A DNA stretch of 64,000 nucleotides. It comes from Cloeon dipterum. Lineage: Eukaryota > Arthropoda > Insecta > Ephemeroptera > Baetidae. Below the pieces are notes generated by a model. That model saw only the letters and a program-made list of their open reading frames with translations, had not been told where the DNA came from and did no database searches. The position numbers and the translations under genes were made by a program. The DNA lies in NCBI RefSeq assembly GCF_949628265.1, contig NC_088790.1, forward strand, positions 19,906,545-19,970,544. The letters are read 5' to 3'. Shown here one piece after another: positions 1-12,230 of the stretch (position 1 is the stretch's first letter; each line of letters starts with the position of its first letter).

Positions 1-1737
1 GGCGCCACAGACTGGCAGCCACATCCGACTGCCGGAAGTGCTCCCACGCGTGCGTCACAGTCGACCAGATTTTCTCGAAACCACCCTGGAACGAAAGGGA
101 AAGAGGATTTTAAAAATGTGGGAAACAAGGTGGATTCCATTTTTTCTCATGTTTGTTCACGAGAAAAATTGTTGGTTTTTTTGGCAAAATAGTCGATTTT
201 AGACGGATTAAGTAGATATTTAGATGGTTTTTAGTGCACCATTTTAAGCATAAATATTTTATTTAATTCCTAAAGCGAGATAAAAATCTGTTATCTGATA
301 GATGCTTCAGGCATGATACGTGCTCATTCGATGGTCCTGTGACGATTGGAAGCTCAGATAAAAATAGTTGATCGTCGACAGCCAGCCAAAAACATAGGTA
401 ATTTAGGAAGTAGTAATAAATATTCGATTAAATTTTAATTTTTCCTTTCTTAATTCCCAAGGATATGTTGTTAACAAGATTTTGCTAAGCTTTCATTTCT
501 TCTAGAAATTTATATTGAACCAGGTGAGCACAGTTTTAAAGGTGGTTGATAATAAACCCCATGGTGCACTTAACATTTTTTTTGTCGATTTATGACGGTC
601 ACACCTCTTAAGAAACATAGTCTACAAACCGGCTGCAGAGACATAATAAGGTCTAAATTTTACGACCATTTTCCGAAATCATCGTGTATTTCATCGTGTA
701 TTTCATCGCCAGGCCCTACACATGTTTTCCCTTATTTAATTGTTTCATATTGGTAAACGCTTTTTGTGTTCATTGTCTTTATTTTCTAAATATTTAAAAC
801 GAATTGTTTTTACCATTTGAAACCATGCGCTTTTAAATATTTAGTTTTTATAACTGTTAACGCGTTTAGAAAAAATAATAACTGACAATTTCATTATCAA
901 TCTTTGACTTTGCACTTTTAACCTGCCTAGCCAGTCACAAATTAAACTGTGCTTTTGTAATCACTTCCTGACTGGAACAATCTTGATCAGATTTTAACTG
1001 GTTCATACATATTAAATTGACTTTAATGAACTTACTATGCAGCATTGAAGAAAAAGCATATATTATTTTAACTTTAACAATTATGCTATTTCACAGCTGA
1101 TAAATGTTAAAACAGTTTGAATTTATCTATCATACAGCAAATTAAAATTAAATTACGATAAAATATTTCATTCTTTAGAGAAAATCCCGATAAATATGAT
1201 GATTTGCTAGAATTTAAAAAACTTTATAAAAATTACCGGCTGTCCATTTTGTCCACCACCCATGAAAAGAGGCAGCAGCGTGAGGAGGCCCTCGGTGGCC
1301 TGGTTGTTGCCTCCACTCTGCTGGGCCATGAAGGAGCTGGCGACGCCGATCATGCTCTCCCAGTCGAAGCCCGGCTGCTCCTGTTCGTGGCCGTCAACGG
1401 TGTTGTCTTCGGCGCCGCCGCCCGCTTGCTGGGCGAAGACGTCGGCCAGCGACGCGAGCAGGTCAGCCTGGCCGCCTCCGCCGCCCTGGGTGGCGGCCAG
1501 CAGGTTGCCGAGGCCGCCGAGCAAACTGGCCGCCCCCTGGCCGCCCTCCTTGGGCTGGCCGAACATGCCGGCCAGGCCCTGCACAAGGGCCGCCGCACCC
1601 TGGCCGCCGTCCTTGTTCAGCGAGTTCTCCAGCAGCTGCTTGGCCACCTCGAGTAATGGATTTTCGGTGTCGTGGCTGTGGCCGTTGGCCGCCGTGGCCA
1701 GGCACGCGGCCAAGAGAAGAAAGGCAGGAAACTTCAT
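1..1737 (-). CDS. Secreted Gly/Gln-rich small protein, 3' end outside window
   Basis: Two coding exons are visible on the minus strand: 1737-1237 (167 codons) and 85-1 (28 codons, cut by the window edge). The ATG at 1737 opens a clear signal peptide, MKFPAFLLLAACLATAANG, followed by HSHDTENPLLEVAKQLLEN. The mature part is low-complexity and rich in Gly, Gln, Ala and Leu, with a repeated GGQGAA(A/S)L unit at about residues 44-75, then an acidic stretch and FDWESMIGVASSFM near residue 130. Exon 1 ends at a GTAATT donor in phase 0. The next exon follows a pyrimidine-rich CAG and reads GGFEKIWSTVTHAWEHFRQ in the same phase, so I join them. I do not recognise a named gene. The layout (signal peptide, ENPLL start, Gly-rich middle, Trp-containing end) recalls uncharacterised secreted proteins seen in insects. 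No function is assigned. An upstream in-frame start at 1812 (ATG) is possible but would bury the signal peptide. Confidence 0.72.
86..1236 (-). other. Intron of the secreted-protein gene
   Basis: This AT-rich, non-coding stretch lies between the two exons of the secreted-protein gene. The donor is at 1236-1235 and the acceptor CAG abuts base 85. A short tandem duplication of CATCGTGTATTT occurs near 682-706. I see nothing else in it. Confidence 0.6.
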
Positions 1738-2389
1738 GTCGCCTCTGCCGCTGTTCGTTCTACACTGCGCTCCACGGCAGGTGTCGACGACCTGAGTCGA
1801 CCCTGAGCCGCGCATGCGTTCCCCACTAATCCTCGAGAAAAGTCGCAAGACACTTGTTGCCGCTTTTGGCCAGCGACGAAGAATGCGATAATTTGTTTTC
1901 TTAATTTCGTCGCTAGAAAAATAACGTTCGTGAATTCATAACAATGTAGATCACATTTCAAAAGCACCAGAGAATTTTTTTTCGGATTTTATAATCATTT
2001 TAGTTAAATTTTTAGAAGTAATTAAATATAGCAAATAAATAATATTTTGTTGCTCAGACGTTCTATTAAAAAAGCGATTTAAAAGCGATTGTTTAATAAA
2101 ATAATATGTAAAGTTAAAAAGAAAAAATAATAAACCTCCTATCAAGAGCCGGATATAAATACCGAAAATGATTAAAAATGCAAGCACACAATATTTTGTC
2201 GGTGTTTTTTCCTTGTTTTCAATAAGTGTCCCCCCCCATAAATATCATATTCCTTAACCTTTTAACTGTTTTGAATCCTCCTGTCGATTAAACAATATTT
2301 TTTATCTGGTATATTATGATTAGGATTTTAAACAAAAATATTTTCTAGTTACAAAGTGATCCGTCGCTACGTCAACGTCAACGTCAGGG

Positions 2390-2393
<4 letters not shown>

Positions 2394-2479
<86 letters not shown>
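2394..2479. repeat. (AG)n microsatellite, about 43 units
   Basis: An uninterrupted AG dinucleotide run of 86 bases. Open frames across it (Arg-Glu or Ser-Leu repeats) are artefacts of the repeat. Confidence 0.97.
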
Positions 2480-2481
<2 letters not shown>

Positions 2482-4004
2482 CCAACTGTCCAACACTACT
2501 GTCACTTTGATCTGTCCTCTTCGGGCCCTTCCGCGTGTTTCACCGCCGTATACTAACCATCCGAAACCAAGAAAATAGCCCCCCGTTTCTCCCCCGTTGG
2601 ACTTTTTTATACTCTCCCCAGCTCTTGCCACGCCTAATCTAGAGCCACATTGCTACGCAAAATTTTTCCAACGCTTCACCTTTCACTGACACAAGATCTG
2701 CGTTCTTCGCCTTCTGCAGTGTCCATCCGGTGCTCTCTGCTCCTCCGCAAAAGTCGAAACTCCGCCTCGGATGTTACTTGAGCACACACAGTACATAAAA
2801 ACACTTCGCGTTACAATTAATGCGAACGGCTCATATTTTCTTGCCGCGTTTTCCTCGAGTCCTTAATTTCTTTGGGACTCAATAAAATTTCCTCACAAGT
2901 TACCATTTCAACTTTTTAGCTTATTAAAACAGCAACAAAAAACTTCATGAAATTAGCTAAAAAGCACACATATATAATTGTTGGAAATTTTGCAGTCGTG
3001 ACTGTTCCTCAGAAGCTCTATGAACGCCAGCGATGACGAAGTAGTCAACTGTTACTTTTTTATGAAAGCCCTCGTACCCTGCAATAAAAGCCAACATCCC
3101 ATCTAGGGATAAAACAAGATAACACAACCTTGATCTTCTTAAATCACAAGAGGGTAGTAACCGAAACAAAATTTCCATTTTAAAACGCTTAAAACTCCGC
3201 TTTTAATTATTTGTCGGCCCCCTGGGAGCGGTAATTTCAGGAGGCTCGCGCATTCCTGCCAAATTTTAATTATCCTGCCGGCAATTAAGCGTATGTATAA
3301 GGGTATTTAAAAACATGCAGCACCATTAAGCTACACGGAGCAACAGTGGCGTTTCCGAGCCGGCACGTAGTGCGTGCGCGCTTTTCGTGGGCTACCTGAC
3401 GACTCGAGTGAGGCAAGAGTGATTTGATCGAGTCAGGACCAGTTGCTGGGCAAGGTCGTGAAGGTCATTGACAGAATTTCCTTTTCAACGATGGACACGT
3501 AGCCAAATTCGTGTGGATGAGGGGAAGAGCTTATGATTCTTCTTCCACGAGAAAAAATCAAGGCAGCCGCTAACTGAAATTAAAAGGCTCGGAATTAAAC
3601 TTAATTTAATTGCTCTAAAAAATTTATTTCAATTTCAACAACATTATATATTCTTGTCTTGGTCGCTGTGAAAATTATTGTGTGCTATCATAGCGGTAAA
3701 TTTCGTTTTGTTCACCAAATTTATGACGAAAGCAAAGCATAACCGCCCTAAGGTGCCTCTCACTTTTATTTGCCAAATAATTTTACTGCCGGCGACAGCA
3801 GACATCCCATCACAGTCTCTTGTTTCCGATTTTCCCTTTCCTCTGCAAAATATTTGCTTTCCGCTGGTGCACTGGATAAATGGAGATATAAATAAATAAA
3901 AAAAGCAAAAAAGGACGATTCATGATATTCATCTCGAAGGTATCTTCGTCATTTTTTGGTGAGTGAGCACTCGCACCAGCGTGGGGTTCGTCGACCCTGG
4001 CCGT

Positions 4005-4007
<3 letters not shown>

Positions 4008-4040
<33 letters not shown>
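4008..4040. repeat. (CA)n microsatellite
   Basis: An uninterrupted CA dinucleotide run of 33 bases in the intergenic region downstream of Ppt1. Confidence 0.95.
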
Positions 4041-4042
<2 letters not shown>

Positions 4043-4241
4043 ATTATTTGAGCGGTAATCCACGCAGCTCCTTGGCCGGCCACGTCGACTCTCAGTCGCA
4101 CTCGCGGCTGCTTCTCCTTTCGTCGGCGCCGCTAATAGAATGAGTTAAAAGGCAAAGAGCATTGACAGCGAACGCAACTGGACTGAATCACTCGCTCGCT
4201 TGTGGTCCGTTCGCTAGCTCGCGAAACGACCTTGTTGCCGA

Positions 4242-4247
4242 TTTATT
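4242..4247 (-). terminator. Ppt1: Candidate polyadenylation signal of Ppt1
   Basis: AATAAA on the minus strand, about 230 bases past the Ppt1 stop codon. An ATTAAA variant at 4428-4433 lies closer (about 40 bases past the stop) and is an equally possible signal. Confidence 0.35.
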
Positions 4248-4473
4248 TATCTCGTCCACGAGCGCAACTGATTGTTATTTGCTGCTGCATCTCTTTCTCG
4301 CGGCAAATCAGTTATTTTTTCGCCAACGGTCTGCGATCGACCTTGACTCTAGAACCTTCCAACCCGAGCGTTCTCAGGAATGCCAATTTTTAAAACATCA
4401 ACAGAGTCTTATGAAATTACGCTCAATTTTAATTTACCGTTTCATTAACAATAACAAAATACACTGTCACCGT

Positions 4474-7400
4474 TCATTTCAAATATTTTTCAGTAATCTC
4501 CTTGTTGAACCACTCCCTGGTAAATTTCAAATGATCACCGTTGACCTGCAAGAAGTGTAGCCTTCCTGACTCTTTCAACTGCTTGAGGCCGAGGCGATCC
4601 TACAAAAAATTAATTTAGTAGGATTTAAATAGGATATAATTTAAAAATCCAGCTTATTTATTGAAATATTGTAATGTGCCCGTCTAAATGTGAGAATCAA
4701 ACAATAATATATAATCTTTTCTGCAACAAAAAATGGAAACACACTCTTGCAAATGTTGACCGTCTACTATTTTCCCTCTTTACAAAGAAACAACAAATGG
4801 ATGCGAATTTAACCTTTTTTTACGCTACGTTAGCCAAGCTTAAAAATGATAATAAACCCATCTACAAAAGTTAAAAAACTCTTTAGTTCTTAAAAACTTG
4901 TGGTAATTATTTTCTAAAAACCTTTAAAAAAACTTCGATTTCAGTTTCAAAACCTAGTATTTGACAAATTTATATCACAGAAAGAACAATAAAAATTAAA
5001 AATTAATATAAAGAATTGAAAATTTAGTTTTCAACCCCCCCCCCCCCTTTAGAATAAACGAAAAGGCTTATATATTGATAGAGCTTATAGTGTTTCCATA
5101 TTTTGTTTATTGGCTTGCCAAAATATAAATATGAGAATTCTCTCCTGCAACCATTTAATTAAGCGCTTTATCAGGACGTGCCGTGCTTTCAAAATATGAT
5201 TATTTGCTTAATAATGTGCATTTTAAAAATATAAATATTTCAAAAGCAAATCAATAGCGTATAAAAAATGTAGAAACAAATAAGCATTGGTATTGAATGA
5301 CCTAAATAGCCTCTGAATTTTGCACAGTAATCTAAAAAACATTAAGTTTCACATTGTTTGTTGTGCTGAAATTTATTTTTTTTAAACTATGGCAGCGAAG
5401 AAAAACAGGAAAAACGTAATCTTTGTGCAAAAATGCGCAAAAAATAAATTTGAGATAACCATACCTGTTTGTAAAGATCAGTTAACTCAAGCGGCAACTC
5501 AATGAGGCCTTGCCCTGGCTTGTAAAACCCGAACCACTCAGTAGATATGGGCTCGACCATTGTGTCATTGTTGAATCTCACCAGCACGAAATTCTTCAGC
5601 TTCAGCAGATTCTTTTTGTACTCCTCATTAACCACCTTTTAACGGAAAATTAATTAAAGCAATCAGATAAAAATAATATATTTTAAGGTACCAGCTCGTT
5701 GTTGATATCTGCTAGGAAAAGACTGCCATGCTTGTACTCTTCTTCCTTGGTTGGATTGTGCCAGTATTGCGCTTGAACAAGCAATTTCTGAATAACACTG
5801 AAAAAAAGAAATCTCCCTTTTAGCAATTACATTCCTATTTTTCACAATTGGATCAAGGGAACACTAACAACTGGTGCCGCTGGAAAAATAAATGAAAGAG
5901 CTATGCTTCGGAAATAAATAGTAGTGCGAAATAGGCCAAGTTTGTTTACACTCTGCATTGGCTGGGTAGAAGGGTCTCACCGCGCGCGGCGGGTGGAGTT
6001 TATTACCTCTCGTAGGCTAAGTAGTTGAGGGCTCGTCTGACAAAGTCACACCACTTGTGGGTAGGGTAGAGACAGTGCGGAAATCCGTACACGCCCTGGT
6101 GCTGGCCGCCGAGCGACACCAGGTTCAGCATCGGCGGATCAGGACAACGCTGCGCCACGGCCCTCCTGCAGATTTGTTTAAATGATAATAGTGTTTTTTT
6201 TTCCTCGACTGAGCTTCTACTGACAAGAATTGGGAGCCCTGTGAAAATCCAATGGCGTTGTAGCCAGCCTTCAGGTTTGGGTCCTTTTGTATTAGCATGC
6301 ACGCTTTTTGCACCTGTTTATCCACTCGCATGAAGAAGCCATTTTCCGTGTCCTGCGGATTTAAGCGAAAGTGCAAATCATGAAGGATAATTGCTGGATT
6401 AAAGTTTATTGAAATATGAAGAGAGGGTAAACCTGTGCCTTGTTGCAAAATTTCAGTAAACACATTCCTAGTTTTCTGAATCGTCACATTTAATTTTAAG
6501 TTACTGTATAGGATTTAATTTGGAAATATCTAAACGGTAATAAATTCTTTAAAAACTGATTGGTTTTGCTATTGAATCTGGATAATCTTTTTAGACGAGC
6601 TTGACATGCACCACGAACTGTCATGTTTAAGATTAAACAACACAAATATATTCCTTTTTTTAAAATTAAAACAAATAGTCCGTACCAGCAATCATACATG
6701 CTAAATATTGTTTGGAAAACCGCAAATAATACAACTCATTATAATGGATCGCAATTTTCTGAGCAAACGTTGAATTTGTCACCAGGTAAAAATTTTGAAA
6801 TCATGTTATCGTATTTACAAATTTTATAAAACATAGTTTTTTCTGGGAAATATTATCATAAACAATGCAATAAACTTTTGATTACTTTGAAAAATATGTC
6901 ATTCAATCAGCTCTCAGAATAAATGTGCAATTTTTTTCCCAAGAATAGTGTCATAAAAGTTACATTTTTTATTCAATTAGTGTGTTAAACGACTCACCGA
7001 TCGATTATCCATTCATCTTGTGGGGGTCGAGGAGCCGCGACAGAAATGCATGTTTTCTGTCGCGGCTGCTCAACCCCAACAAGTGGAGACCGACCGACGT
7101 GACCCGCGAGTGGTCAGCAAGCAAGAACATGACCCACGAGAGAAAGTCGAGAGGGATGAAAAATCGGAATTTTTTAGATGCCAGCCGAGCCTCAACAAAT
7201 TAATCAGATGTCAAATGGACGAGATTCCAAGTTCAATGCAGCCAGCAAGAAAAATTAGCAGAAGATAAATTCTTATACATACCATTATTAAGTATATCAA
7301 AAATGGGGTAAATTTATGAGGTGAAGCCAAGTGACAAAGCATTTTCCATATTCATGGAAGAATAACTATCATTTCTAAACAAATATGTATTTAAGATAAT

Positions 7401-8272
7401 TTTTTAACAAATTCCCAGAAGTCGGTATTTGTGTTTCACGTTTCAAAAGCAAATTAATGTAATCACCGCCTGCACACGCAGTGCACGCCACGAGATTAAG
7501 TTAAAAAGCAATGCATAAATGACTCTGATAAAAATCTTGAGATCGTTCCAAGGATTAATGTACGCACTCGTGTCTGCTCGGCCGCTGCAGGGCAAGTGCG
7601 TATGATTATGATATACCTGCTGCAGCGACGAGAGCGGAGCAAAGGTGCAGGTTGCCTACTCTGCACGGTGGTCCCCATAATCTCATTGATCTCATGAAAA
7701 ATATTTTGTGCTTAAGTTCATCAGAGTTTTAAAGGTTATTTTTTTAAATTGCTCTGTTTGGCCCTTTTTTAATCACTAAAACTACCAACTGAGCAACTGA
7801 AATCGTTCCCTAACGGCAAAAAATCTTGAAATATTCTTGAAATTAAGGTTAAACATTAATTTTTAACTCAATTAAAAGAATTAATTAATTTAATTTTTAA
7901 ATTTCCGGTCAATAGGATTTTGCAAAAGTCTGATTTTAGGTTCCAAAAATTAGCTTAGTTTGTTACCTCAGCAAAATTATTTCCAATTCTCAGCGAATGA
8001 ACGTACACCCCTGGAATATCATCTTTCAACTCTTTGGCAAAATATCCCAAGCTGTACGGGTTGCAGCAGCTGTCACCTAAAATCAGGAAAAATACAAAAA
8101 AAAATCGTTTAATTTATCTAAACCTGCCAAAAAATGAAGGGAGCAAATCTGGATTGGACACTTGCATACCCATTCCGTGCCATAATACTATCGGCGTTGG
8201 ATGGTTAGCCAAGGCCCAGTCGGCTGTCAGCCAGAGCGCGCAACAAAACGCGAGCGAGCGAAAGAATAACAT
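4474..8272 (-). CDS. Ppt1: Palmitoyl-protein thioesterase 1 (lysosomal)
   Basis: This enzyme removes palmitate from cysteines of S-acylated proteins in the lysosome; its loss in humans causes infantile CLN1 disease. Seven minus-strand exons keep phase across GT-AG sites: 8272-8170, 8076-7967, 6352-6225, 6165-6007, 5797-5692, 5635-5465 and 4599-4474. They give 300 residues, close to the family's usual ~306. Residues 1-22 form a signal peptide ([20 protein letters not shown]). HGMGDSCCNP spans the exon 1/2 junction. The nucleophile Ser108 lies in GFSQG, followed by [20 protein letters not shown] and QHQGVYG. The catalytic Asp226 is in NNDTMVEP, where Asn225 also forms a conserved glycosylation sequon. 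The catalytic His282 is in GDHL. The ATG at 8272 is chosen because it starts directly at the signal peptide. Nothing is truncated, so the gene appears functional. It stands alone, tail to tail with nothing recognisable. Confidence 0.96.
5035..5047. repeat. Poly-C run (13)
   Basis: A homopolymer run in the last Ppt1 intron (4600-5464), which otherwise is AT-rich and holds nothing else I can identify. Confidence 0.9.
6353..7966 (-). other. Ppt1: Ppt1 intron 2
   Basis: This is the longest Ppt1 intron. It is mostly AT-rich, but it has one GC-rich island at about 7015-7160 that contains a strong hairpin (7017-7083, listed separately). Exon 2 ends in ...IGNNFAE and exon 3 starts DTENGFF, which is continuous with the family, so no coding exon is missing here. 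Confidence 0.8.
7017..7083. ncRNA. microRNA-precursor-like hairpin (candidate)
   Basis: Two arms of 30 positions each flank a 7-base loop (7047-7053). From the loop outward there are 14 perfect pairs (7033-7046 with 7054-7067), a G/G mismatch, 3 pairs, a 2x2 mismatch, 4 pairs, a 1x1 mismatch and 5 pairs (7017-7021 with 7079-7083). All interruptions are symmetric, giving 26 pairs with no bulge. The GC-rich stem sits in an AT-rich intron of Ppt1. Either strand could be transcribed; the host gene runs minus. It could also be a small palindromic repeat copy. I do not recognise a known microRNA seed. Confidence 0.35.
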
Positions 8273-11200
8273 TCCAAACGAACTCTTCAAACCGTCTGTC
8301 TGACTGGCTGACGAGACACTTGACTTTAGCAACACACTCCGGGAGTGAGGTTATTCTAAAAACGACGACGACTTCAATTGCTCTCTGATCGGTCAAAGGT
8401 GGCGCACCACGCACGCACTCTGAGCTCACGCAGTCGTAAACACAACGCTTCAGCTCATATGTACTATTTCTATCTATTCGCCAGACGTAAAGCTTTTAAT
8501 GCGGAACAAAATGACTGTGTTTATGTTTTTTCTGATAAAATAAATAAAAACTACTCGCTTTTTAATTTCGTGACTAAAACACAAGATAGAAAATTGAAAT
8601 AAACATTAAAGCAGGTTTGTAAAATATTAAAAAGCAAAATAAATTTCTGTAAAGTATAATGGTGTATGAAATTTTTCTAAGATTGTACTTCTATATTGAT
8701 ATAATCAAACAAATTATGTAGAGAGAATAACACAAAAATTGGTACAGAAATTATTTTTTATTGCTATCTTCAAATTCCAGGTCTTGAGGTTTGAAATATT
8801 TCAACAAAATAGAAAAAATTATCTCTTCATCTAGAAATTTATTTTAATATCAATATCCATTAATTTCTATTCCGGAGTTGCGTAAATTTTGAGGCTGTGA
8901 GGGGCCACCGCTGCCGGCCACTGATCCGCAGGTCGGCGCTCTTCTGGCTCCGCGCTTAGTGGTTACTACTTTTGCTTTGCGCTTAACGTTACTGATTTTC
9001 CATGTCCAACTGTTCGATCAATTAACTTTTACTTAATGTGTCTCTTTCAAAATCCAAAATCTAAGCCCTAACCGGGGGAATACAGTTCAACAAAAACCAA
9101 AATTTTAAAACGAAGCTAACCTTTATTGCCCACCTGATCATCACGGACACACGGGCGGTGGCTGGACCTCAGCAGTGATGGAGAAAAAGGCAACCCCAGA
9201 AACCGCGAGATTCACGCACTGCACCAAGCACGCCAACTCATTCCGTCTCCCATATCCGATCCGGAACGCGTCCCCGATAATTAGCGTTCACCCCTTTTTC
9301 TCCCACTGACCCCACCACGCCAAAAATTCCAGTTACATTAGATTGTTTTTACAACACTGGTCGCTCCGCCTTTCAAGACAATATCAAATTCCATGACATG
9401 AATCATTTGCTCCAGTTTCCGAATTTACTACAAACAAATATTGCTACAACTTTGATTCCGCGTTGCTCAATTTACACTTTTTTGTTGACGCATTGAAACA
9501 GCTTGACTGTGTGCAGGCTGATTACTCAGCACTGCCGCTCATAATATCAACCCAGAAAATTGTGCTTCTAGACTCAACAAATTATTTATGCATCGCTAGC
9601 ATTTGATTACCACATGCAACGATTGAGCAATTATGGCGCTTTTGAAATGATTTTATCTAATAATTTTCTCACAGAGGCAAAACGAGAAATTTGAAAGAAT
9701 CGACAATTTTAAATTGTGAAATACACTCGCTTTACATACACCAAAAACGACAAAATCTTTTACTTTGATTTTTGACGAAGCAGAATCTATTTTACATCGA
9801 ATCTTAAAAAATATGTGCAAGTCTAAAATGTCGCTGATTTTGTCAATGGAAACCTAATTCTTGCAAAAACCACTATATACGAAAACATACGTAATATATT
9901 TAATATTATTTATTTTTTCTTTACTCTTGATGAAACATTTTAAAGACACGTTGGATTGGTTTAGCCGAAATATAGTCAAAGCAAACCTTAGGCTTTTCCC
10001 ATCGTCGATTACGAGAGCGTATTTTGTAAAAACACTTTATAAGTCTTTTTATGGGCAGAATATGACAAGAGTGTCGGTTGCGTGAGACATGTGGACGTGG
10101 ACCAAGAACTAAAAGTTGTACAATTTTTTTTGTGAGTGCGAAAATTTGATGACGGCTCGCGTCGTAAAGTCTCGTTTTACCCGTTTTGCAAACAAAACAC
10201 TTTTAGCGGGGCGCACACTTATTTTTATGCGCTCTCCACTCTCATTTTTATGCTGTAGTCATCAGCAGCGAATGACGTCAAAAGCTGTTGTGGCTGGAAG
10301 TATGCAACCCGCACGTGCCACTCGCCACGCGAAATGCCTACACTAGCAAGTGCAGGCGTTCGTCCGGCCGTAAAACCAATCCGCGTCTGTTTTACGACTG
10401 ATTTTGGTACAGAGCAGTACAGAGCGTGACTTTTTTGCCTCGTAAACAGGCAAACGCAGCCGAATGTGGTTTAATAATGCATCCCGCCTTGATTGAACAA
10501 TACATTATGAATGCTCGTGAGCTGATTGTAGCGCAGATGAACTTAAGACGTATATAATATCTTGATAAATCTGATTCAATGCACATCTGTAAGGTCAATC
10601 GATTGTGTTAAATGCAAATCGATATTGGAGTCAGCAGAACCAAGAAGTTATCGATTGATAGAATTAAGTAAAAATTTTAAAAACTAAAAATCATGATATT
10701 TGATTACGTGACAGCTCATTCCTTCATTGACTCGTTGTCAGATGCAATAAAATCTGTTAACTGTGAGCTGAATTTCGGCATATTGGGGACCTGAAATGGA
10801 TTACAGTAAGTTTTGAGTTAATTTGCAAAGCTTCAGTATTCTAAGCATTTTTATATTATGTTCAAATAAGCATTAAAATAAAATTGTTGTAAGATTCACC
10901 GATTTTTTAGCCAAGCTATTTGCTACGGAGCACAGTAGGTCCATTTTTCAATTCAATTCATTTTTTATGTGATATTGTGATGGAGTATAAAGAAAGAAAT
11001 ATTGCTCAAGCAGGTAATTTTTAACTGTGGTAAATGAAACAAAACTTTTGTTTTGTTAATAAATATAGATCGTTTTCTCACAAAATTGGCCTTTCGATCT
11101 GTTTACAAAATTCTAAAAATACGTTCATTATTGACTCCCAGTATACTAATACGCGTGGTATGGCGGGTAACATCTAGGGATAATTTAGACGATCGACTAT

Positions 11201-12230
11201 TTTTCTGCACTTCAAACCGTTGCGGAACCATCAAATAAGCAATTTGAAGTCACTTAAACCATATTCGAAATCATCCAAAAATTATTTTAATCAGTTATTC
11301 AGTCAAAATAGTTTCTTACAAGCGAAAAAAGTGGGATTTGTTTCAATATTTCAGACCTGTTGAAAAACAAGCAGATATCTCTCTTCGTTTTGGTCCTAAA
11401 ATTTTTAAATCTTTTTCAGGTCCATTTTCCGGTTAATATTTTTTTTAATAACGTTTTAAAATCATTCATACATCTTTTCAATGTGGAAAAAATTATCGCA
11501 CAATTTGACGTTGATGTAAAAAGTATGAAAAATCTAGTTAAGGCTAAAGTATACGATTAAAAAAAAGAGTCAATAAACTCTCAAAGGAGAAAAAAATTGC
11601 CCTTTGAACAGTTCTCCTTGAAAATGATGAATATATCATGTCATTTTGACACAAAAAAGATGGATTTTTCAGCAGAAAAATGTTTATTTTGACACTATTG
11701 GGCCAAATCGTCTTGTAGGGAAAACAGTCTAAAAATAGTTGACTAATAGCCGAAAAACATCGATAATTCCCTTAAGTCCTTAAAAACCAATTAAAAATAT
11801 AGTCCTATAATTGCATTGGATTAATAAAGTTTTAAATCAAAAGGTTAATCTGTGAATAAATTCATTGTCATTTTCCTCTACACCTTCTAGCCTTTTAATA
11901 ATAAATCTAAAAATATTGATGATAAATTTTGCTTTGATTTTGGTGACACCTAAAAGTAAACATTGAGGTGAAGAAGAGTGGCGTGTTAAATTCGTGAGTC
12001 GTGCCGTGCCCGCTGCCGGGGAGCCGCGAAAACTATTGTGGGCACACGCAGTTTCTGGCGACAAACAACAACAAGCGGTGGCGGCGGTGCGTGCGCGGCG
12101 GCCACGGCGGCGACGGGAGGGGTGGCCTGCTCGGAGGGGTTGACCTGTCGGGGGTAGTGCGCGAGCGTCGGCGGTGTCGGCGGCAGTGTCAGTGGGCCGG
12201 CGAGGCGAAGCGGCGGATGCAGGGCCGAGC
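8273..12230. other. Region between divergent Ppt1 and RGK genes
   Basis: It contains the 5' leader of Ppt1 just above 8272, with an initiator-like CAGTCAGAC on the minus strand near 8300. A GC-richer island lies at about 8890-9330 with no recognisable coding content. A long AT-rich stretch with weak repeats follows (for example near 11217-11260). A CpG-rich block at about 11990-12230 is the probable promoter and 5' UTR of the RGK gene. No protein-coding exon is convincing, but untranslated first exons of either gene could lie here. Confidence 0.4.
11990..12230 (+). promoter_or_regulatory. CpG-rich promoter / 5' UTR of the RGK gene
   Basis: Base composition changes abruptly from AT-rich to strongly GC- and CpG-rich just upstream of the first coding ATG. 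No TATA box is obvious. The transcription start cannot be fixed from sequence alone, and an upstream non-coding exon is possible. Confidence 0.4.

Larger units (their letters stand above)
1850..4241. other. Intergenic region with microsatellites and GC-rich patches
   Basis: No coding exon is recognisable here. The stretch holds a (GA)n tract at 2394-2479 and a (CA)n tract at 4008-4040. Two GC-richer patches, about 3330-3560 and 4040-4230, look like possible promoter or first-exon sequence. A TATTTAAAAA motif at about 3304 sits some 30-40 bases upstream of the first patch. Neither patch can be tied to a gene from the sequence alone. Confidence 0.4.

Noticed and set aside
1262..1795. Long plus-strand open frames opposite the secreted-protein exon
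   Set aside because: They are antisense to a GC-rich exon with a clear signal peptide and good splice sites, so they are composition shadows.
2320..2631. Apparent Ser-Leu or Arg-Glu repeat proteins across the (GA)n tract
   Set aside because: Direct translation of a dinucleotide microsatellite. The same applies to the tracts at 37474 and 51073.
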